Made by a program: the position numbers and the translations under genes. Source: UBA3775 sp051877895 (GTDB lineage: Bacteria > Bacillota > Clostridia > Lachnospirales > Lachnospiraceae). From it: a DNA stretch of 27,688 nucleotides. Within the stretch, counting starts at the first letter, position 1. Each line of letters begins with the position of its first letter. Under the pieces are notes generated by a model that saw only the letters and a list, made by a program, of their open reading frames with translations, was not told the origin of the DNA and did no database searches. The stretch is from the NCBI GenBank assembly GCA_051877895.1, contig JBJEJI010000088.1, forward strand, positions 1-27,688. The letters are read 5' to 3'. Below, piece by piece: positions 7,980 through 15,365 of this stretch.

Positions 7980-8134
7980 CATGTAAATACTTTGAAGCAG
8001 AGTTTCCGCTCTCACCTTCCGCTTGCATTGCAACGCAAAAAGGTTATTAAATGAATTTACTACCCAAAGGGTGTTTTTTCGGAGCGGAATTTTGCCGCTC
8101 TTTTTTATTTCCTTGATGGGTTGGAGGTGTTAAT
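7980..8134 (+). promoter_or_regulatory. infC operon leader, probable L20-type attenuator
   Basis: The leader before infC holds a terminator (8082-8106) and an upstream segment, 8004-8011 (TTCCGCTC), that is the exact 8-nt complement of the terminator's 5' arm, 8082-8089 (GAGCGGAA). The two pairings exclude each other, which is the signature of transcription attenuation. A second near-copy of the complement (TTCCGCTT) is at 8017-8024, and a small ACCC/GGGT hairpin with six T is at 8062-8079. In Bacillus the infC-rpmI-rplT operon is repressed by ribosomal protein L20 through such a leader. Assignment to that family is by position and architecture. Confidence 0.7.
8082..8106 (+). terminator. Intrinsic terminator in the infC leader
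   Basis: GAGCGG (8082-8087) pairs with CCGCTC (8095-8100) over a 7-nt loop, followed by six T and further T-rich sequence. It lies upstream of the coding region, so it acts as an attenuator rather than a gene end. Confidence 0.8.
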
Positions 8135-8647
8135 ATCAGCGAAGTAATGATGAACGAACAAATCCGTGTTGCGGAGGTTCGCGTACTTGGAGAAAACGGA
8201 GAACAGCTTGGCATTATGCCAACAAAAGAGGCATTAAGCATGGCCAGGGAAAAAGAACTGGACTTAATCATGATTGCCCCTACGGCAAAGCCGCCGGTGT
8301 GCAGAATTGTGGATTACGGAAAATTCCGTTATGAACAGATTCGCCGGGAAAAGGATGCAAAGAAAAAACAGAAGGTAACGGAAGTAAAAGAAATCCGTTT
8401 GTCGCCAAACATCGACATCAATGATTTGAACACGAAGGCCAATCAGGCAAGGAAGTTCATTACAAAAGGAGATAAAGTAAAAGTTACTCTCAGATTCCGC
8501 GGTCGTGAAATGGCGCATGTACAGACAGGCAAGGAAATCATGGATGGTTTTGTGGAAAAACTTGCAGACTGTGCATCCGTTGATAAAGCGGCAAAGATGG
8601 AGGGAAGAAGCCTTGTGGTTATCCTGACGAAAAAAAGAGATAACTGA
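8135..8647 (+). CDS. infC: Translation initiation factor IF-3
   Basis: IF-3 binds the 30S subunit and monitors start-codon and initiator-tRNA pairing. The protein shows the N-domain opening NEQIR..EVR, the linker with GKFRYEQ..REKDAKKKQK, and the C-domain VKEIRLSP.ID.ND...K..QARKFI..GDKVKV.LRFRGREM, at the normal length of about 170 residues. The start is most likely AUC at 8135: GGAGGTG at 8123-8129 is 5 nt away, the normal distance, whereas the first ATG (8147) is 17 nt away. Rare AUU/AUC starts on infC are a known self-regulation device, because IF-3 discriminates against them. First gene of the operon with rpmI and rplT. Confidence 0.96.
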   Translation: MSEVMMNEQIRVAEVRVLGENGEQLGIMPTKEALSMAREKELDLIMIAPTAKPPVCRIVDYGKFRYEQIRREKDAKKKQKVTEVKEIRLSPNIDINDLNTKANQARKFITKGDKVKVTLRFRGREMAHVQTGKEIMDGFVEKLADCASVDKAAKMEGRSLVVILTKKRDN

Positions 8648-8817
8648 CCGGGCATGGTAAAACCGGGCAATGAATAATTGCCTGTAAATCTGAAGGCTCT
8701 TATCTTGTCCGTCCTTTCACAAAGACGTCGGCAGTCATGTGATAGATGTTTTGAAACGTATTTGTGGTTTCGGATAAGATATGTTAGGGATATGTTTATT
8801 ATAAGGAGGAAAATAAT
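8648..8817 (+). promoter_or_regulatory. Structured spacer before rpmI
   Basis: This 170-nt spacer is unusually long for a ribosomal operon and holds nested pairings: TCTTATC (8698-8704) with GATAAGA (8773-8779), CACAAA (8718-8723) with TTTGTG (8761-8766), and ACGT (8725-8728) with ACGT (8756-8759). A separate hairpin pairs GGCAAT (8666-8671) with ATTGCC (8677-8682). No T-run follows either. In E. coli, L20 represses rpmI through long-range structure in the equivalent place; this may be the counterpart. A TTGAAA (8751) with a poor -10 is too weak to call a promoter. Confidence 0.45.
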
Positions 8818-9015
8818 ATGCCTAAAATGAAGACAAGCAGTTCTGCTGCTAAAAGATTTTCAAAAACCGGAACAGGTAAACTGAAAAGAATGAAGGCTGG
8901 AAAACAGCACATTTTAACAAAGAAGTCTACAAAGACCAAGAGAAATCTTAGAAAAGCTACTCTTGCAGATAAGACCAATGAGAAGAATCTGAAGAAGATT
9001 TTACCATATTTATAA
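8818..9015 (+). CDS. rpmI: 50S ribosomal protein L35
   Basis: 65 residues, full length for bL35. The opening MPKMKT...AKRFSKTGTGKLKR is diagnostic, followed by the typical Lys/Arg-rich HILTKKSTKTKRNLRK segment. It is a structural protein of the large subunit. AAGGAGG lies 9 nt before the ATG. Middle gene of the infC-rpmI-rplT operon. Confidence 0.98.
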   Translation: MPKMKTSSSAAKRFSKTGTGKLKRMKAGKQHILTKKSTKTKRNLRKATLADKTNEKNLKKILPYL

Positions 9016-9047
9016 GATTGGAATTACGGTAACAGAAAATGAATACA

Positions 9048-9108
9048 AGGAGTTTGTGTCTGCGCTGCATTCACAAACCTTATATAAGATAAGCAGCGCA
9101 GAAAGAGG
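9048..9108 (+). promoter_or_regulatory. Overlapping hairpins abutting the rplT ribosome-binding site
   Basis: Two complementary pairs are interleaved: GTTTGTG (9052-9058) with CACAAAC (9072-9078), and the 10-nt TCTGCGCTGC (9059-9068) with GCAGCGCAGA (9093-9102). The second stem ends directly on the AAAGAGG ribosome-binding site (9102-9108). The A-B-A'-B' order means the two are either exclusive hairpins or a pseudoknot. No linker separates A from B, so a full pseudoknot is doubtful. Probably controls rplT translation or mRNA processing. Confidence 0.55.
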
Positions 9109-9114
9109 TAAATT

Positions 9115-9471
9115 ATGGCAAGAATTAAAGGTGGCTTAAATGCCAAGAAAAAGCATAATAGAGTTTTAAAACTGGCTAAAGGATACAGAGGTGCCAGAAG
9201 CAAGCAGTACAGAGTTGCAAAGCAGTCTGTAATGCGTGCACTTACATCATCCTTTGCAGGTCGTAAGGAAAGAAAGAGACAGATGAGAAGTCTTTGGATT
9301 GCACGTATTAATGCGGCAGCAAGAATGAACGGTCTTTCCTATTCAAAGTTTATGTACGGCTTAAAGCTTGCAGAGGTTGAAATTAACAGAAAGATGCTTG
9401 CTGAGCTTGCAGTAAACGATGCTGAAGGATTTGCAAAGCTCGTTGACGTTGCAAAGGCAAAACTGGCATAG
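9115..9471 (+). CDS. rplT: 50S ribosomal protein L20
   Basis: 118 residues, the standard bL20 length. The opening MARIKGG.NAKKKHNRVLKLAKGYRGARSK is diagnostic, with the conserved RKR.MR.LWI.RINAA.R and N-G-L-S-Y-S-K-F blocks following. It is an early assembly protein of the large subunit, binding 23S rRNA, and in many bacteria it represses its own operon by binding the mRNA. Followed after 29 nt by a strong terminator, so it closes the operon. Confidence 0.98.
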   Translation: MARIKGGLNAKKKHNRVLKLAKGYRGARSKQYRVAKQSVMRALTSSFAGRKERKRQMRSLWIARINAAARMNGLSYSKFMYGLKLAEVEINRKMLAELAVNDAEGFAKLVDVAKAKLA

Positions 9472-9500
9472 GCTGTAACAGTTTTTATGTGTGAATAAAA

Positions 9501-9534
9501 ACCGCATCGGGAGTCATTCCCGGTGCGGTTTTTT
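9501..9534 (+). terminator. Terminator of infC-rpmI-rplT
   Basis: A 12-bp stem (9501-9512 with 9518-9529, one G-U pair) with a 5-nt loop is followed by a run of six T. Confidence 0.95.
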
Positions 9535-9584
9535 AGAACATTTTTTGGAAAATTAAAATTAGAAGTGAAAAGCTGGAAAAATAC

Positions 9585-9613
9585 TTGCAAAGAAAAAAAA
9601 TATACTTTATAAT
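9585..9613 (+). promoter_or_regulatory. Promoter of the GLUG surface-protein gene
   Basis: TTGCAA (9585-9590), 17-bp spacer, perfect TATAAT (9608-9613). The predicted transcript has a leader of about 65 nt before the ATG at 9686. Confidence 0.85.
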
Positions 9614-9685
9614 GACTCCAAGAGGGAGAATAAATGGATTAAAATCTCTCATCCTGTAATATATTTTAATTTAGGAGGTGTGTGC

Positions 9686-11920
9686 ATGAAAAAGAGAATC
9701 ATTGCACTGTTAATCACTGTTGCATTAATGGTAAGCATGCTTACCGGAGTAGCTTTTGCAGACAGTACATCTATAGCTGATGTTGACTGTTCCACGCCGC
9801 TTACGGTGGGAACCACAACGGTACAGACCGCAGCAGATGATATGTATATTGATACCGATTCCTGGGACGGATATGCAAAGGGTTTTACCCTGGAAGTTAA
9901 GGAAGGAACTACCTACATTATTAAAGTGCCACTGGAAGGAGTTCCGGGTTGTTATGTTGACCGTGCCATTGCTGTTTTTAAAGATGACACTTTTACGGAT
10001 CTTTCTGATAACATCGCATTTGAATCTGAATTTGCTGCTGATGTTTCAACAAGCTTTACAGCAGAGGCAGACGGAAGTTATCCTGTTATCATCTGGGGTT
10101 ACATTAATGATGAAAATAATGCAGGCCATGTTGCCGGTAAGAACATAACCATTACCGTAAGTGAAGTGGAAACCTGTGATGTTTATGAGGTGTCTACACC
10201 GGAGGATTTACGGAATCTGGATGCTGGTTTAATTGGTTCTACAGAGAATAAGGCAGTATTTTTAAACGACATTGACATGACAGGAGAGCCATTTGTCTCA
10301 CTTCTCTGTTCAAAGGCAGTGGAGATTGACGGAGCCGGTTATACCATTACCGGATTAAACAGTTCACTGTTTAGCCATATAGATAATTCCTATGTCCATG
10401 ATTTGCACTTTGCGGACTATACCGGTGGAAATTATTGTGGGGAAGGCGCCCTTGCCCGCTTTATTGACGGATATGACAGTGATACAGGCTTTCGCATTGA
10501 AAACTGTTCCGTAGAGGGCAGTATTACACTTTTAATGAGAAATTACTATGTTGAATACATAGGCGGTCTGGTAGGTTATGCAGATCATTACTGCTATTTT
10601 ACAAATTGTGCAGCTGATGTGGATATCACCATAGAAGGTGATGAAGCTGAAGCTTACGATGTAGGCGGTCTGGTAGGTTATGCGGAACAGTACTGCTGTT
10701 TTACAAATTGTACAGCTGATGTGGATATCACCATAGAAGGTGATGAAGCTGAAGCTTACGATGTAGGCGGTCTGGTAGGTTATGCGGAACAGTACTGCTG
10801 TTTTACAAATTGTACAGCTGATGCGGATATCACCATAGAAGGTGATGAAGCTGGAGTTTACGAAGTAGGCGGTCTGGTAGGTTACATGGAAGACTATAAT
10901 GGAATTGACGGCTGTTATTCCTTCGGAGACATTACTGTAAATGCCTCCTATGCATATGGAATCGGCGGTCTGGTCGGCTATGTGGATGAAGCTAATATCC
11001 TTACCAACAGTGGTGCTTTCGGCAATGTAACAGTTACATCCGAATATGGAACTTCCGTAGGCGGATTCCTTGGTGTGTCTGATTGCTGTGGGGATAATTA
11101 CATTGCCAACTGTTTTGCCCTGGGCAATGTTACCGGTTATAATTTAGTAGGCGGCTTTGCCGGAAAATTATATTACGGAGATGTTGTGGAAAACTGCTAC
11201 AGTGCAGGAACTGTAACGGTGGAAGCTGATTCGTCAACCATGTCCGTCGATGCAGGTGCATTTGTTGGATTTGCAAGTGATGAAGAGTATTCCTTCGAGG
11301 CATGTTATGCACAGGAAGATGAAAATCTGGGTGATTATGACACCATTGAGCAGCTTGATATGACTGATGCTGATGTTGTGGCAGAACTTCTGGAAAAATT
11401 AAATGAGTGGGTAGATGGAGTAAATGATGCTGCAATTTTTGCTTTTGATGAAACTGCAGGAGATGAATTCTTCAGCTGGGCACTTGGTTCCTATCGTGAA
11501 ACACCTATACATGCTGCAAATGAAGTGTCAGTTTCATATGTAGACGATGACGGAACAGTTATTGAAAGCTTTACAGGATATTTGGGACAGAACATTGATT
11601 ACCTTGCAATTACAGCTCCTGCCGTACCGGTAAGAGACGGCTACACATCAGAGTGGAGTGAAGAAATTGCAGACTATGCAGGAACCATTCTTATGGAGAA
11701 CATTGTAATTACGGCTGTTTATACTGCAGTTGATCCTGATCCTACACCGGATCCTGATCCAACACCGGATCCGACTCCTGCGGCTGACCCGGCAGAAACA
11801 CCGGAGACTGATCCTGAGCCGAATACAGGTGATAACGGAGTCTGGATGTTTGTATCAATGCTTGTTGTATCTATGGCAGGTGCCATCGTATTTCTTGCAA
11901 AGAAAAAAGAAGTGAAATAA
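9686..11920 (+). CDS. Sortase-anchored GLUG-repeat surface protein
   Basis: 744 residues. A Sec signal peptide (basic MKKR, hydrophobic core to about 23, likely cut after AFA) is followed by an N-terminal domain and then a long series of G-G-L/F-V-G-Y/F units, the GLUG motif found in bacterial surface proteins and adhesins (about residues 285-520). Three of these units, at about 293-394, are near-identical 34-residue copies. Near the C-terminus come an Ig-like/Flg_new-type segment (VSYVDDDGTVIESF...), a Pro-Asp-Pro-Thr spacer, then PNTGD, a hydrophobic stretch and a KKKEVK tail. That is the cell-wall sorting layout, although PNTG departs from canonical LPXTG. ATG at 9686 is favoured over the in-frame GTG at 9680 because AGGAGG (9673-9678) is then 7 nt away. 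Monocistronic, between its own promoter and terminator. Probably an adhesin or matrix-binding protein; the ligand is unknown. Confidence 0.88.
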   Translation: MKKRIIALLITVALMVSMLTGVAFADSTSIADVDCSTPLTVGTTTVQTAADDMYIDTDSWDGYAKGFTLEVKEGTTYIIKVPLEGVPGCYVDRAIAVFKDDTFTDLSDNIAFESEFAADVSTSFTAEADGSYPVIIWGYINDENNAGHVAGKNITITVSEVETCDVYEVSTPEDLRNLDAGLIGSTENKAVFLNDIDMTGEPFVSLLCSKAVEIDGAGYTITGLNSSLFSHIDNSYVHDLHFADYTGGNYCGEGALARFIDGYDSDTGFRIENCSVEGSITLLMRNYYVEYIGGLVGYADHYCYFTNCAADVDITIEGDEAEAYDVGGLVGYAEQYCCFTNCTADVDITIEGDEAEAYDVGGLVGYAEQYCCFTNCTADADITIEGDEAGVYEVGGLVGYMEDYNGIDGCYSFGDITVNASYAYGIGGLVGYVDEANILTNSGAFGNVTVTSEYGTSVGGFLGVSDCCGDNYIANCFALGNVTGYNLVGGFAGKLYYGDVVENCYSAGTVTVEADSSTMSVDAGAFVGFASDEEYSFEACYAQEDENLGDYDTIEQLDMTDADVVAELLEKLNEWVDGVNDAAIFAFDETAGDEFFSWALGSYRETPIHAANEVSVSYVDDDGTVIESFTGYLGQNIDYLAITAPAVPVRDGYTSEWSEEIADYAGTILMENIVITAVYTAVDPDPTPDPDPTPDPTPAADPAETPETDPEPNTGDNGVWMFVSMLVVSMAGAIVFLAKKKEVK
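10561..10866 (+). repeat. Three 102-bp tandem repeats within the GLUG gene
   Basis: AGGCGGTCTGGTAGGTTA recurs at 10561, 10663 and 10765, and the unit starts again in diverged form at 10867. Each unit is 102 bp (34 codons), so copy-number change keeps the frame. Units 2 and 3 differ at only a few bases; unit 1 is a little more diverged. Confidence 0.95.
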
Positions 11921-11946
11921 TTCAATAAGAACAATATGAACTAAGA

Positions 11947-11977
11947 AAGCGGTTTCTGTATCAGAAACCGCTTTTTT
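11947..11977 (+). terminator. Terminator of the GLUG surface-protein gene
   Basis: A 12-bp perfect stem (11947-11958 with 11962-11973), 3-nt loop, and a six-T run. Confidence 0.95.
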
Positions 11978-12010
11978 GTAATTAATCTTTTACAATCTAT
12001 TGTGTATATT

Positions 12011-12080
12011 ATAATAAAAACTAAAGATAATCCACAGTTTTTAAACCGGCAAAAAGCATAGTGCTTGATAGTTTTACAAG
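12011..12080 (+). repeat. Intergenic repeat, copy 1 (short form)
   Basis: The segments 12014-12030 (ATAAAAACTAAAGATAA) and 12037-12076 are repeated downstream at about 16670-16686 and 16766-16808 in the same orientation. This copy lacks the 75-bp middle part with two hairpins. It contains the hairpin AAGCA-TAG-TGCTT (12054-12066). It sits in the 315-bp gene-free gap after the surface-protein terminator; the rest of that gap holds only the MATE promoter. Confidence 0.7.
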
Positions 12081-12126
12081 AATAGTATCGTTTTCAAAAA
12101 CAGTGTAAAGAGATTTTATCATGATA

Positions 12127-12154
12127 TTGCAAAAAAATCTATAAGTGTTATACT
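12127..12154 (+). promoter_or_regulatory. Promoter of the MATE gene
   Basis: TTGCAA (12127-12132), 16-bp spacer, TATACT (12149-12154), with TG at 12146-12147 as an extended -10. About 80 nt upstream of the MATE ATG. Confidence 0.65.
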
Positions 12155-12235
12155 TTGTGATTGAAAACATATTGTTGAAATATTATTGAGTAGAATATGT
12201 TCTGCATCAGTAGTGCCTAATGGGATGGTGGGAGT

Positions 12236-13609
12236 ATGGAACAAAACAAAAAATATGAAATAGATATGTGCAGTGGTTCGGTGTTGAAGAAGATGCTGTT
12301 GTTCGCCCTGCCGCTGATGTTGTCGAGTGTTTTACAACTATTATTTAATGCTGCGGATATTGTGGTTGTAGGAAATTTTGCAGGAGATAATTCTATGGCG
12401 GCAGTAGGAGCCACCGGTGCGGTTGTTAACCTGCTTACAAATCTGTTTATCGGCCTGTCTATCGGAACCAATGTGTTGACGGCTCGTTATTATGGTTCAA
12501 AACAGGAAGAAGAATTGAAGGACACTGTTCATACATCTGTTCTTTTGAGTATTGTATGCGGAATTTTTCTGACTGTCGTTGGGGTTGCCGGAGTTAAATA
12601 CATCCTGACATGGATGTCCACGCCGAAGGAAGTTTTGAACCTGGCAATAATTTATCTCAGGATTTATTTCCTTGGAATGACAGCTATGATGGTTTACAAC
12701 TTTGGAGCTGCAATCCTTCGTGCCGTGGGAGATACAAGAAGACCGCTGAATTACCTGTTGATTGCCGGTGTTATCAATGTCCTTTTGAACCTTTTATTTG
12801 TGGTTGTGTTACATATGGATGTTGCAGGAGTGGCACTGGCAACGGTAATTTCCCAGTGTATTTCTGCATTTCTTGTAATTCGGTGCCTGATGAGGGAGAA
12901 GGACGGTATCAGACTGGAGCTGAAAAGACTGCGTATTGATACCGGTAAACTGGGGAAAATCACGCGAATCGGACTTCCGGCGGGTTTTCAGGGATGTCTG
13001 TTTTCGCTGTCAAATGTAGTAATCCAGTCAGCAATAAATTCCTTTGGGGCAATTGTAGTTGCAGGCAATTCCGCTGCAGGAAATATAGAGGGGTTTGTAT
13101 ATGTGTCCATGAATACGTTTTATCAGGCGGCAATATCCTTCGTAAGTCAGAACATGGGTGGAAACAACTATAAACGTATCAACAGAATTGCGGTTACTGC
13201 CCTGGGTCTTGTAATCTTTGTAGGCGTGGGAATGGGCAGTCTGGTATGTTATTTTGGAAGAACTCTGCTCTCCATTTATACCGACAGTCCTGAAGTAATT
13301 GAGGCAGGAATGGAAAGAATTCTGGTTGTGGTCAGGTTTTATGCACTATGCGGTATGATGGATGTTATGGTTGGATTAATCAGGGGTCTGGGCTACTCTG
13401 TAATGCCTATGATCGTATCCCTGTTGGGGGCCTGTGTTTCAAGGCTGGTATACATCCGGACCGTTTTCAGACTTACGGAATTTCATACTACAAAAATGCT
13501 GTACTGGTCTTATCCCGCATCATGGCTGCTGACATTTACGGTGCATGTTATATGTTTTCTGGTGGTAAAGAGAAAGCTATTTACAGGTAGAAACGGAATT
13601 GACAAATAA
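12236..13609 (+). CDS. MATE-family multidrug efflux transporter
   Basis: 457 residues, normal for MATE proteins, with about 12 hydrophobic segments. The opening LFALPLMLSSVLQLLFNAADIVVVGNFAG is the family's hallmark TM1 region (P-x-x-x-x-x-x-L-Q-x-L-x-N-x-x-D), and the second half repeats it (IGLPAGFQGCLFSLSNVVIQSAINSFG). These antiporters exchange Na+ or H+ for cationic drugs and metabolites at the cytoplasmic membrane. ATG at 12236 has GGTGGGAG upstream and its own promoter. The last codons overlap the promoter of cassette 2. It might export the products or toxins connected with cassette 2, but proximity is the only hint. Confidence 0.92.
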   Translation: MEQNKKYEIDMCSGSVLKKMLLFALPLMLSSVLQLLFNAADIVVVGNFAGDNSMAAVGATGAVVNLLTNLFIGLSIGTNVLTARYYGSKQEEELKDTVHTSVLLSIVCGIFLTVVGVAGVKYILTWMSTPKEVLNLAIIYLRIYFLGMTAMMVYNFGAAILRAVGDTRRPLNYLLIAGVINVLLNLLFVVVLHMDVAGVALATVISQCISAFLVIRCLMREKDGIRLELKRLRIDTGKLGKITRIGLPAGFQGCLFSLSNVVIQSAINSFGAIVVAGNSAAGNIEGFVYVSMNTFYQAAISFVSQNMGGNNYKRINRIAVTALGLVIFVGVGMGSLVCYFGRTLLSIYTDSPEVIEAGMERILVVVRFYALCGMMDVMVGLIRGLGYSVMPMIVSLLGACVSRLVYIRTVFRLTEFHTTKMLYWSYPASWLLTFTVHVICFLVVKRKLFTGRNGIDK

Positions 13610-13627
13610 TTATATTTATCCTAATAT
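13599..13627 (+). promoter_or_regulatory. Promoter of cassette 2, overlapping the MATE stop codon
   Basis: Consensus TTGACA (13599-13604), 17-bp spacer, TAATAT (13622-13627). The -35 box is inside the last codons of the MATE gene. The -10 and initial transcribed sequence (TAATATAT..ATATTT) resemble those of cassette 1. Confidence 0.8.
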
Positions 13628-13659
13628 ATAAATATATTTGTAAGGAGGAAAATATTAGT

Positions 13660-14094
13660 ATGAAAACAAAAAGAAAACTCATGGCACTTACCCTATGTTT
13701 ATCGGTGTTGCTATGTATCTCTGTGGCAATTGCGGCGGAATTACATTCACAGTCAAAACAATATAAAGTTAAAGAAAACTACTACGTATATGGTTATGTA
13801 TCTATAACGGAGGCAACAGTTTTTAGACCGTATAATTCTGTGGCTCGTATATCTGGGTCAGGTGCTACTGATCAAACATTATATGTTTACAATGGGTTAG
13901 GTGAATCGAATTATACAAGTTTGACAAAAGGTTCGGCAGGCATCCCCACAGATAAAGATTGTATTGCAATTACAATGGAAAAGAGATATGAAAAAAGTGG
14001 TACAACAGTTAAGAAATATAATAATATGAAAATAACTAGTAGTGATGTGACAGGAGATCCTTTTTTATACGTTAAAATTTCTGCAGGATATTAA
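13660..14094 (+). CDS. Small secreted protein, cassette 2
   Basis: 144 residues, not recognised. A clear Sec signal peptide (MKTKRK then a hydrophobic core to about 24) has a likely cut in V-A-I-A|A-E near residue 25. The mature part of about 119 residues is polar and rich in Tyr, Lys, Ser and Gly, with alternating strand-like patterns, and holds only one cysteine. AAGGAGG lies 11 nt before the ATG. The permease gene follows 11 nt after the stop. Same position and general nature as the cassette 1 secreted protein, although the mature sequences are not visibly similar. Candidate exported bacteriocin-like protein or extracellular partner of the ABC complex; the role is inference. Confidence 0.8.
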   Translation: MKTKRKLMALTLCLSVLLCISVAIAAELHSQSKQYKVKENYYVYGYVSITEATVFRPYNSVARISGSGATDQTLYVYNGLGESNYTSLTKGSAGIPTDKDCIAITMEKRYEKSGTTVKKYNNMKITSSDVTGDPFLYVKISAGY

Positions 14095-14105
14095 ATTGAG
14101 GAAAT

Positions 14106-15353
14106 ATGTTTTATTTAATTTTAGACAATATATCCAGACGCAGGGGTGTGTTTTGGGGGATGGTATTCCTAAACACAATCGCCTTGTTGGCTATCGGCAC
14201 ATCCTGCTATATTACCGGACTTAATAATCGTAACACGAAGTCTACAGATGGAGTGCTGGCCCAGGGGATTTATCAGTCAGGAATGGTTTGGTGGGACAAT
14301 GGAGAAGCCTGGAGTGAGGATGATATCACGGCATTTTTTAATGAACTGGAAGAATCAGATGAAATCGCCGCTGTGGGTGCATATTGGTATCCTGTCGGGG
14401 ATAGACCATACTGGACACCGCTGATTGAGGCACAGGATAAAACTCAAAAAAGTGATATTGATTTAAATAACTCCATTCGGTTTTTATCAATGAACTATTC
14501 CATGGTAAACTTCTGTAATCTGGAAATTGCAGAGGGAATTGACTTTGGGGATGCAATTCAATATGATGATGATTTGACTGCTGTTATTTATCTGGGCGCT
14601 GATTTTTCTGATATTCCGGTTGGTTCTGTTCATGAAGTGAGGAATAAGGATGAGCGTATTATGTTCCGATATTATGTGGCAGGACGATTAAAGGAAGATT
14701 GTTATTGGGCAAAAGAGGGTCTGGCATCTGATACTGGTGATTTTCTTCCGTCGTTTGACAAGGTATGCCTGGACCATATGTTTATTACTCTTGATAACAG
14801 GGGAATATCATTAGGTGGATACTATAGTCCTGAATCCGGGTATACCTTGGAGGAGGCAACCCAAAGGCTTTCAGAAATTTCTGATAATTATGGATTGAAT
14901 GCACACACGGAGGTACTGGCAGACTTGATCTATAACAGAGATGCATTTAACAGGGAAATGATTCGATATTCTTCAGGAATAGCCATACTTGTTATAGGTA
15001 CGACCATAACGATAATGATTTGTATGCAATTAAGTGCGTTGGTGTTAAGGAGCCGTGAATATGGTGTTCTTTATGCAAACGGATACAGAAGAAAAGATCT
15101 TATTTTGATATCGGTAGGGGAAAATCTGGTCAGGGGTTTTGTTTCTGTGATTTTTGCCGCCACACCGTTGTATCTGCTTGTATGTCAACTCTCTTTATAT
15201 GATTGGAATAATGCAAAAAAAAGTATCTTTTTTTGTCAGGCACTGCCTGCAATGATAATTGTTATGCTTTTGGTAGTAGTGATAGGTTCCGTTGTTCCTG
15301 TTGTTACGTTTCTTAGAAAACAGCCTGTAGAACTATTGGAAAATCGATTTTAA
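14106..15353 (+). CDS. FtsX-like ABC permease B, cassette 2
   Basis: 415 residues: TM1 at about 13-35, a large ectodomain at about 36-285, and three C-terminal TMs. The coupling loop is SREYGVLYANGYRRKDLI, and the end is LRKQPVELLENRF. Both match permease B of cassette 1 (KELGIFIANG; RKQPREFLDECL), and the lengths differ by one residue. ATG at 14106 with TTGAGGAAAT immediately before it. It is followed after 12 nt by a much shorter permease and then the ATPase. Here type B comes first, the reverse of cassette 1. Confidence 0.85.
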   Translation: MFYLILDNISRRRGVFWGMVFLNTIALLAIGTSCYITGLNNRNTKSTDGVLAQGIYQSGMVWWDNGEAWSEDDITAFFNELEESDEIAAVGAYWYPVGDRPYWTPLIEAQDKTQKSDIDLNNSIRFLSMNYSMVNFCNLEIAEGIDFGDAIQYDDDLTAVIYLGADFSDIPVGSVHEVRNKDERIMFRYYVAGRLKEDCYWAKEGLASDTGDFLPSFDKVCLDHMFITLDNRGISLGGYYSPESGYTLEEATQRLSEISDNYGLNAHTEVLADLIYNRDAFNREMIRYSSGIAILVIGTTITIMICMQLSALVLRSREYGVLYANGYRRKDLILISVGENLVRGFVSVIFAATPLYLLVCQLSLYDWNNAKKSIFFCQALPAMIIVMLLVVVIGSVVPVVTFLRKQPVELLENRF

Positions 15354-15365
15354 TTTGAGGTAAAA

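Noticed and set aside
9059..9102. The 10-bp inverted repeat before rplT as a terminator
   Set aside because: A 24-nt loop and no T-run; it abuts the rplT ribosome-binding site, so a translational or processing role fits better.
10561..10866. CRISPR-like repetition
   Set aside because: Repeats are contiguous 102-bp coding units without spacers and encode GLUG motifs.
11130..11435. Minus-strand open frames in the surface-protein gene and others across the window
   Set aside because: They mirror real genes, have no ribosome-binding sites and show odd His/Leu/Gln-rich composition typical of shadow frames.
13660..13735. Lipoprotein signal in the cassette 2 secreted protein (Cys13, Cys19)
   Set aside because: The residues before these cysteines do not form a lipobox, and a standard signal peptidase I site follows.
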